This document shows positions 59,242 through 64,000 of a stretch of 64,000 nucleotides of DNA, piece after piece; within the stretch, counting starts at the first letter, position 1, and each line of letters begins with the position of its first letter. The translations under genes were made by a program, and so were the position numbers. Below the pieces are notes generated by a model. The model was given only the letters and a program-made list of their open reading frames with translations, made no database searches and was not told the DNA's origin. Source of the DNA: Cryobacterium zongtaii (GTDB taxonomy: Bacteria; Actinomycetota; Actinomycetes; Actinomycetales; Microbacteriaceae); NCBI RefSeq assembly GCF_002909375.1, contig NZ_PPXD01000020.1, forward strand, positions 124,001 to 188,000, given 5' to 3'.

Positions 59242-60402
59242 TTACGAACCGAATTGTGGCTTGCCTGCCAACAGCTTTTCTCGGTGTCTTACGAACAAGG
59301 GTGAGCGGATAGTCAGCACCTCCCAGGGAATCGTGATTTCGCCAATTAGTGCTCCGCGCGCAGACGATTCCGGTAACGCTGAGTAGCTCAACACGAGTCC
59401 GTCCATCGTGAGCTCGAAATTCAAGCTGGCTTCGAGAAGCTTGCTTGTGCTCCCGGGCCCGTCTGAGCCGCCGCCGGACCACTCGATGTAGCCGATCCTC
59501 CCACTAGTTAAAGTCAGGCCGAAGTTTCGCGTCGCCCACATGCTTCCCACAACGACGTCGAGATTAACTCCTTCGAAAGTGATTCGGGGGAAGGGGTGGT
59601 TGTATCCAACTATCAAACCGCTAGCGAACCGGGGCTCAGCACTGGGGGCGCTGAGGGACAGCGAGTTCCAAAGATCGGCAACTTCATAAATGCCGACATA
59701 CAGGTCGTCCTTGGTCAGGCCGTAGATTCTTTGGTGGAATCCGAAGGGTGCCGACTCCAGTCTCATAGCATCGACGGACGTCCGCACGACAGAGGACGGT
59801 TCTCGCTCGCGTTCTTGTGAGAGTGCTTTCCAGTAGCCGCCGAACCGGGCAACGGATGTGATGGCGTCCATTTCGAATTCAACGTCGACACGACCGGGCA
59901 CCTTGTCATCCACTGGCCACGGGTCTTCGAGTTCGTCGAAGCTGTAGATCGGGGGCAGGGAACGCAGCGCGGCGGATACGTGAAGCGTCAAGGCGCCCTC
60001 TGCGTAGGTCACCGATCCTCGCCAGTCCGAAAGGCCTTGGCGGACTCGATTGGCCTCTGACACGGTGGATAGTTGCCCGGCGGCATCGAGCGCGAAGGTG
60101 ATCGGATTGGCCGGATAGCTCTGTGCTAACGCCGTGATCAGAAGAGACCCGAGGCCCTGCGGGATGAAAATTCGAGGCCCCGTTATGTCGGGGGTGAGAT
60201 AGCCGGTGACTGGGTCGCGAATCGCGCGAGACGATGTGAACGAAAGCGATCGGCTGGAGGTTATCGTCACCTGGACCAGATCTGCCTCCGGGGTCCTGAA
60301 TGACGGGGTGCGGAATAACCTGGAGGGGCTGGGTGGAAAGGTGATCCGACCCTGGCCGTAGACGTTGCCGTCGGCGTCGATCATCGCGTTCCGTAAGTGC
60401 AT
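59242..60402 (-). CDS. Uncharacterised 386-aa protein at the island edge
   Basis: I do not recognise a family. The protein is rich in predicted beta-strands (LVQVTITSSRSLSFTSSRAI, GRVDVEFEMDAITSVARFGG, GLIVGYNHPFPRITFEGVNL) with no signal peptide, membrane segment or catalytic motif that I can name. Codon use has somewhat more AT-rich codons than the neighbouring ABC gene. It starts at an ATG (60402) without an obvious strong ribosome binding site and stands alone between the ABC exporter and the right repeat. Cargo of a mobile element is plausible. Confidence 0.6.
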   Translation of the reverse strand: MHLRNAMIDADGNVYGQGRITFPPSPSRLFRTPSFRTPEADLVQVTITSSRSLSFTSSRAIRDPVTGYLTPDITGPRIFIPQGLGSLLITALAQSYPANPITFALDAAGQLSTVSEANRVRQGLSDWRGSVTYAEGALTLHVSAALRSLPPIYSFDELEDPWPVDDKVPGRVDVEFEMDAITSVARFGGYWKALSQEREREPSSVVRTSVDAMRLESAPFGFHQRIYGLTKDDLYVGIYEVADLWNSLSLSAPSAEPRFASGLIVGYNHPFPRITFEGVNLDVVVGSMWATRNFGLTLTSGRIGYIEWSGGGSDGPGSTSKLLEASLNFELTMDGLVLSYSALPESSARGALIGEITIPWEVLTIRSPLFVRHREKLLAGKPQFGS

Positions 60403-60535
60403 CTTTCCCCCAAGCGCCGAGTATCACGACTACAGCTCGACCCTAACGTGGCCATGCTCCCGGTGAGGACGTTCCCTATGCCCTTAGCTTGCTCCCACTT
60501 CCGGCTGGGGAGAGGAGGTGCCCGTTGGGATGACT

Positions 60536-60586
60536 TCAGTCGATCACGGCCGCCAGGGCTTCGATCTCGACAAGCTGGGCCGTGCG
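60536..60586 (-). pseudogene. C-terminal remnant of a RidA-family protein
   Basis: The minus strand reads RTAQLVEIEALAAVID followed by a stop. The pattern xLVEIEAxAxx is the very end of RidA/YjgF proteins. No more of the gene is present, and a different gene fragment abuts it upstream. Confidence 0.5.
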
Positions 60587-60593
60587 CCAAACA

Positions 60594-60742
60594 CTATGAC
60601 TCTATGAGCGCGCTCGGTGCATGGTGTTGACCGAACGCCTCCCGAACGACCCATTCGCAGGCCCCGCCCGCGACATCGAGTCTCATCCCGGTGATGTATC
60701 GATTCTCCGGGCCGGTCAGGAAGAGAGCGACTCCCCTGCGCC
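60594..60742 (-). pseudogene. C-terminal remnant of a short-chain dehydrogenase
   Basis: The minus strand reads VALFLTGPENRYITGMRLDV then AGGA, matching the conserved SDR ending (FLxSDxSxYITGxxLxVDGG). About 22 unrelated residues then run to a stop at 60594. Only the last ~25 residues of the SDR fold survive, so this is a fragment. It lies just left of the right repeat copy. Confidence 0.6.
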
Positions 60743-60778
60743 AAGTTACTAGTCAGGGCCGAAGCGATTTGACTCGGC

Positions 60779-60848
60779 GACCCCCTGAAGGTTCTGGCCT
60801 TAATTTAGTCGTTGCCGAATGTCTCCGAAAACCCTCGGATTCCCTTGT
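60779..60848. repeat. Right copy of the 70-bp direct repeat (candidate attachment site)
   Basis: It matches 39825-39894 at 62 of 70 positions in the same orientation. The bases just left of it only loosely resemble a tRNA T arm, so the tRNA end is intact only at the left copy. No integrase gene lies beside either copy. Confidence 0.75.
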
Positions 60849-61210
60849 GTTTACAGGGAACCGGGCGGTTCACTGCCTCCAATTGTAGGTCATCGTTTTG
60901 GGTCAAATAGAGATGAATTAGATGAGTAGATGATGACCATGTGAACTCGCTGGAGCGGCACCACGAGCCCTCCCAACCTCTCCCCCACATGCCGCCGCAG
61001 GCGATCGAGCATGGTCGGTGATGGCGATCGGTCGTGCGCTTGGTCCGCGGTCTGGTTCGCATCACGGACGGCGCTATCCACTGGGCGCGATTTAGTGCGT
61101 CGATCAGAAACGGCCCCGGCAATCGCATGAGAACGGTCTGACGAACGCGGGGTGCACATCAGAGGGGAGCAATGAGATGAGATCATTTCGAAACTCCATC
61201 AACGTCACGC
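60849..61210. other. Intergenic stretch beside the right repeat; no gene supported
   Basis: About 360 bases after the repeat contain open frames on both strands but none has a family resemblance, a good ribosome binding site or sensible codon use. AT-rich patches (for example near 60900) suggest junction DNA. Confidence 0.4.
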
Positions 61211-61251
61211 GTGCAGCGTAAGCCTGCACCGGTGAATTCCAGCTGGAATTC
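61211..61251 (-). terminator. Paired hairpins downstream of the three-helix-bundle gene
   Basis: GTGCAG-CGTAAGC-CTGCAC (61211-61229) forms a short hairpin. Next to it GAATTCCAGCTGGAATTC (61234-61251) is a perfect 18-base palindrome ending two bases from the gene's stop codon. They probably act as a terminator; the palindrome could alternatively be a protein-binding site. Confidence 0.5.
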
Positions 61252-61252
61252 C

Positions 61253-61609
61253 TCAGCGTTCGTTGTCGCCGGAGCTACGGAGAAGACCGCCGAACAAGTG
61301 GCTACCTTGGCCCTCGCGGCTTGCGCGCTCGACTTCCATCGGGTCCGGGTCTGGGTCACCCTCGGGTAGCGGAGCCAGCGCTTCCGGCTGTTCGACCATC
61401 GTGCGGGTTTCTTTGGCTTCTTGCTTCAGCCTTCGCTTCGCTGCCTTTTCGACGAGGACGGGAACGAAGTCACGGACCGAACCCTCCGCCAAATGCTCGT
61501 GCTCATCTTGGACGACGTCCGCGATGTGTTCACGCTCCAAGCTCGGAAACCGTTGCGAGAGCCGGTCGATCACCTGGTCGATGGCCTGAGTTTCGTCTAG
61601 CTCGCTCAT
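61253..61609 (-). CDS. Small protein with three-helix-bundle dimerisation domain
   Basis: A 118-aa protein. Residues ~5-65 (QVIDRLSQRFPSLEREHIAD and VRDFVPVLVEKAAKRRL) match the actinobacterial three-helix-bundle dimerisation domain, usually found alone or in regulator-like proteins. The rest is a charged, disordered tail rich in Asp, Pro and Arg. The function is not established. It is monocistronic, and its stop adjoins a palindrome. Confidence 0.7.
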   Translation of the reverse strand: MSELDETQAIDQVIDRLSQRFPSLEREHIADVVQDEHEHLAEGSVRDFVPVLVEKAAKRRLKQEAKETRTMVEQPEALAPLPEGDPDPDPMEVERASREGQGSHLFGGLLRSSGDNER

Positions 61610-61696
61610 GAGGACATTCTTCAGCGCGGGTGCGCTCGCGGCAACCGCCTGAAGGTGAACTTTCAGTCATCGCGACGATGAGGTGGTAGCCACGGT

Positions 61697-62053
61697 TCAC
61701 CTGTCGGCGAGGGTGATGCGCTGGTCGCTGAGTGGCTCGAAGTAGGCAAAGAACGCAGCTGCGTCATCCAAATCGCCGGCCCGGAAGGACGCCGCGCCGC
61801 TCTCGAGCGTCTTCCGGAGCACGCCGAGAGTGTCGAGGAAGATCATGCCGGCGACCGCTTGATTGGGGACCTCGAGCACGAAGTACGCATTGTTGGGGAT
61901 CGCAGTCGTCACTTCGAGCACTGCGTTACGGATGATCAGCCCGATGTCCTCATTGGTGTCGCTGACATGAATACACGCGGTCACCGTCGCGGTTCCGGCC
62001 CTCTCGGGGTCAATGCGGAAGCGGAGGCTCTCAATGAGTGCTGAGCCGGGCAT
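61697..62053 (-). CDS. Orphan C-terminal domain of an alkyl/aryl sulfatase (SCP2-like)
   Basis: A 118-aa frame that corresponds to the C-terminal SCP2-like domain of MBL-fold alkylsulfatases (SdsA1 type). It contains LRFRIDPERAG at the start, LIIRNAVLEVTTA in the beta-sheet and an ending FFAYFEPLSDQRITLADR. The same frame reads QINAPDQIAA just upstream of the ATG, the linker that precedes this domain in full enzymes, so the gene has lost its catalytic part. The Met at 62053 is probably an internal residue. It is either a remnant or a minimal lipid-binding protein. Confidence 0.6.
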   Translation of the reverse strand: MPGSALIESLRFRIDPERAGTATVTACIHVSDTNEDIGLIIRNAVLEVTTAIPNNAYFVLEVPNQAVAGMIFLDTLGVLRKTLESGAASFRAGDLDDAAAFFAYFEPLSDQRITLADR

Positions 62054-62141
62054 CGCGGCGATCTGGTCGGGGGCGTTGATCTGGCGCCCGACGCATGGGC
62101 GAGGTAGATATCGGCGATTCGGACCTGGGCAGGGCCGACTG

Positions 62142-62202
62142 GACGTGGAAATGGGCCGGACCGCAAACCTTGGGAGGCGCGGCCCGGCCCTTGCTCCACG
62201 TC
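62142..62202 (-). terminator. Terminator of the epimerase-like gene
   Basis: GACGTGGA pairs with TCCACGTC in the outer stem, and GGGCCGGACCGC with GCGGCCCGGCCC in the inner stem. The stop codon of the upstream gene lies at the base of the hairpin. It is a strong terminator without a U-tract. Confidence 0.75.
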
Positions 62203-62785
62203 AGTCGGTGATAGTGACGATTCCCGACGCCGACGCCAGCAGGTCGACGGTGCGCTTTGCGGCGCGATCGATCTGTACGCGGGGTTCCGCCGGAACGGCG
62301 TCCGGGTTGTAGGTGTCGGGTCCGTGGAACTGCCCGTAGCTGAGCACGACACCACCCTCAGCCAGGACAGAGGTCTCTAGCTGCTTCACCGCGACCGCGT
62401 CGGGGCCGGCCGGGAGCTCCCACGCGACAGATTGGGCGAAGATTCTCGGGTTACCTGCGGCGCGGGCCGCATCGATGATGTTCTGGTTGCCCTCCGTGCG
62501 GATGCGGGCGTTCAGGTCGCCATGCTCCGCGATCTTATTTACATCGTCGGGCAGATCGGTGAGCTGGTTGAGGATGATGTCGGGGCCGAACTCGACTACG
62601 GCGGCGATCAGCGCGTCGCGCTCGAAGACGTCGACCACGACGGGCTGAGCGCCGAGCTCCGCGATCCGATCCGCCTTCGTCACAGATCGCGTCATGCCCG
62701 CTACCGTGTGGCCGGCATCGACGAGGAGCGGGATGAGTCGCTGGCCGATGACTCCGGAAGCGCCGGCGAGGAAAATTCTAGACAT
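62201..62785 (-). CDS. NAD(P)-binding epimerase-like protein
   Basis: A 194-aa Rossmann-fold protein of the NAD-dependent epimerase/NmrA-like group. FLAGASGVIGQRLIPLLV carries the GxxGxxG dinucleotide loop, followed by AGHTVAGMTRS and DVFERDALIAAV. At 194 residues it is shorter than full extended-SDR epimerases (about 300 aa) and lacks a clear YxxxK catalytic pair, so it may be a truncated or atypical member. AAAGG lies upstream of the ATG at 62785. It follows the MFS gene by 53 bases and may share its transcript. Confidence 0.75.
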   Translation of the reverse strand: MSRIFLAGASGVIGQRLIPLLVDAGHTVAGMTRSVTKADRIAELGAQPVVVDVFERDALIAAVVEFGPDIILNQLTDLPDDVNKIAEHGDLNARIRTEGNQNIIDAARAAGNPRIFAQSVAWELPAGPDAVAVKQLETSVLAEGGVVLSYGQFHGPDTYNPDAVPAEPRVQIDRAAKRTVDLLASASGIVTITD

Positions 62786-62838
62786 GGTTGTGCCTTTCTT
62801 TTGTGTGTTGGTTTGTTGATCCGGCGAGATGCCGGGGC

Positions 62839-64000
62839 TCACGCGCGACGCGCGATGCGCGCCTGGGCGATGAGGCTAATGAGGGCCAGAAGGATGGTGA
62901 GGCTGGTGTAGCAGACCACCGCCGGGATCTCTCCGAGGGGTCCAGCGATCTGGCCTTCGATGACAATTGGCAGGCCGAACGCGGTGTAGGCCACGATGTA
63001 GACGGCTGCGACGATTCCGGCACGCTGCTGAGGGAGGACCAGCGGGATGAGTAGCTGGAGTGCTGCGGTGAAGGAGGACCCGAATCCGATGCCGGCGATG
63101 GCCTGGCCGATGAGCATTAGTCCGAGACTGCCTGCAAAGACTCCTCCGATGATGGCTGCAGCGCCGAGGAGGGACGCGTAAATTCCGATGACCATGGCGT
63201 GTCGGGAGGCGACCTTCGCGAACACCACTCCGATGACGGTGGACACTGCGGGGGCGATGAACCCGGCGATGCCCCCGAGCGAGGGGCTGTCGATGCCGAA
63301 GACGCTGCGCACCATGTTGGGGGCGAGGCCACCGGAGAGCCCCGCGAGCATCCACACTGCCGCGACGACCGGGGCGGCGGCGAGGAACTCGGTCCGAGCT
63401 GCTGAGGGCACGGCGATCCGGGGTATCAGTGATCGCAGTGCCCCCGGGTTCTGCCGGCCGGTCTCCGGGGAGAGGATTGCGACAACAACTCCCAGCACCG
63501 TGAGGACGATCAGGACCGCGAAGATGACGGTGTTCGCCGCGGGGGTGAGCTCGATGGTAAATCCTGCCAGCACCGAGCCCAGCGCCAAGCCGCCCGTGAG
63601 GCTGATACTGCCGAGAATGGCACCGAGTCGTTTGTTTCGTTCCGGCGAGAGCTCCACCATGGCTGCGGTGAAGGCCGCGGTCGCCGCTCCGCTTGCGAGG
63701 CCCTGGACGATGCGCCCGGCGATCACGGCGTTCACGTCCGTGGCTGTCAGGAACAGCACGTTGGATCCCAGTTGCACAATGAGACCGGCGATCAGTACGG
63801 GCCGCCGCCCGACGAAGTCCGAGAGGGATCCGAATACCAGTACAGCTACCAAGAATCCGGCGGCGTAGACGGCGAAGGCGACATTGAGCATCTCGGGGGC
63901 GAAATCGAAACGGTCCTTGTAGTTGACCAGGAGTGGTGTCAGCGCGCCGGCGCCTAGGTACAGGCTCATGAAGGCGACAGCAGTTCCGGCCAGTGACAGG
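62839..64000 (-). CDS. MFS transporter (5' end outside the window)
   Basis: At least 387 residues of a major facilitator with about 12 hydrophobic segments. The reading frame continues to the window edge (LSLAGTAVAFMSLYLGAG), so the true N terminus lies beyond it. Motif A is GSLSDFVGRRPVLI after the second helix. The rest fits sugar- or drug-type exporters such as the AraJ/YajR-like groups. The C terminus is RIARRA. The substrate is unknown; the neighbouring epimerase-like gene offers no clear hint. Confidence 0.85.
   Translation of the reverse strand, partial: LSLAGTAVAFMSLYLGAGALTPLLVNYKDRFDFAPEMLNVAFAVYAAGFLVAVLVFGSLSDFVGRRPVLIAGLIVQLGSNVLFLTATDVNAVIAGRIVQGLASGAATAAFTAAMVELSPERNKRLGAILGSISLTGGLALGSVLAGFTIELTPAANTVIFAVLIVLTVLGVVVAILSPETGRQNPGALRSLIPRIAVPSAARTEFLAAAPVVAAVWMLAGLSGGLAPNMVRSVFGIDSPSLGGIAGFIAPAVSTVIGVVFAKVASRHAMVIGIYASLLGAAAIIGGVFAGSLGLMLIGQAIAGIGFGSSFTAALQLLIPLVLPQQRAGIVAAVYIVAYTAFGLPIVIEGQIAGPLGEIPAVVCYTSLTILLALISLIAQARIARRA

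Noticed and set aside
60760..60785. A tRNA T arm at the right repeat
   Set aside because: The sequence is only vaguely T-arm-like and cannot form a good stem, unlike the left copy, so no tRNA fragment is called there.

Overview
The window is high-GC DNA with densely packed genes, strong GGAGG-type ribosome binding sites and frequent GTG/TTG starts. Its gene families (ECF41 sigma factor, LicT-controlled glucose-type PTS, LigD-type polymerase, many LacI/ABC sugar loci, ricin-domain secreted glycosidase) fit an actinobacterium, most like Microbacteriaceae. The placement is inferred from gene content only; there is no rRNA gene and only a tRNA 3' fragment.

Region 1 (1-10.8 kb) is mixed chromosomal housekeeping: the start of a flavin oxidoreductase divergent from an ECF41 sigma factor, a DNA alkylation repair protein, an M20 amidohydrolase, a membrane alpha/beta hydrolase, a PadR regulator co-transcribed with an ABC1/UbiB kinase, a LysE exporter, an ICMT-like membrane protein, and VOC, DUF808 and SRPBCC proteins. 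Region 2 (10.8-14.7 kb) is a minus-strand operon nanE - PTS IIBC - IIA(crr) - licT. Its leader carries a RAT-like sequence next to a terminator, so LicT probably controls its own operon by antitermination. Region 3 (14.7-24 kb) has a broken RibD/DHFR-like gene, an MBL hydrolase, an MFS exporter, an alpha/beta hydrolase, an AHSA1-ArsR pair with an operator over the regulator start codon, and a CitA/CitB-type two-component system divergent from a CitMHS citrate transporter.

Region 4 (24-30.6 kb) is an amino-sugar catabolic operon: a DeoR regulator divergent from kbaY-kbaZ-agaS-kinase-DMT transporter. It resembles galactosamine/GalNAc catabolism but uses a permease plus a BadF-type kinase instead of a PTS, and kbaZ carries an apparent single-base frameshift. 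Region 5 (30.6-39.7 kb) is assorted: a stand-alone LigD polymerase domain, DUF1801, PdxY, an AGCS symporter, a histidine phosphatase, a DfsB/ClbS-like protein, a small XRE-membrane protein pair with a perfect 12-bp inverted repeat, a Cys-rich/pentapeptide fusion, a P-loop kinase, and a hypothetical gene preceded in frame by an amber codon.

Region 6 (39.8-60.9 kb) is flanked by two directly repeated copies of a roughly 70-bp sequence, the left one fused to the 3' end of a tRNA-Pro-like gene, so it looks like an old genomic island, although no integrase is seen. Its cargo is plant-glycan utilisation in two LacI-controlled loci. The first has a secreted GH93-like arabinanase with a ricin domain, a LacI regulator, an ABC importer and a GH2 enzyme. 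The second runs LacI - ABC importer - GH127 beta-L-arabinofuranosidase - (alpha/alpha)6 glycosidase and is preceded by tandem perfect 14-bp operators. An ABC exporter and an unrecognised 386-aa protein lie at its right end. Region 7 (60.5-64 kb) has fragments of RidA, SDR and alkylsulfatase genes, a three-helix-bundle protein, an NAD(P)-binding epimerase-like protein, and an MFS exporter that runs off the window.
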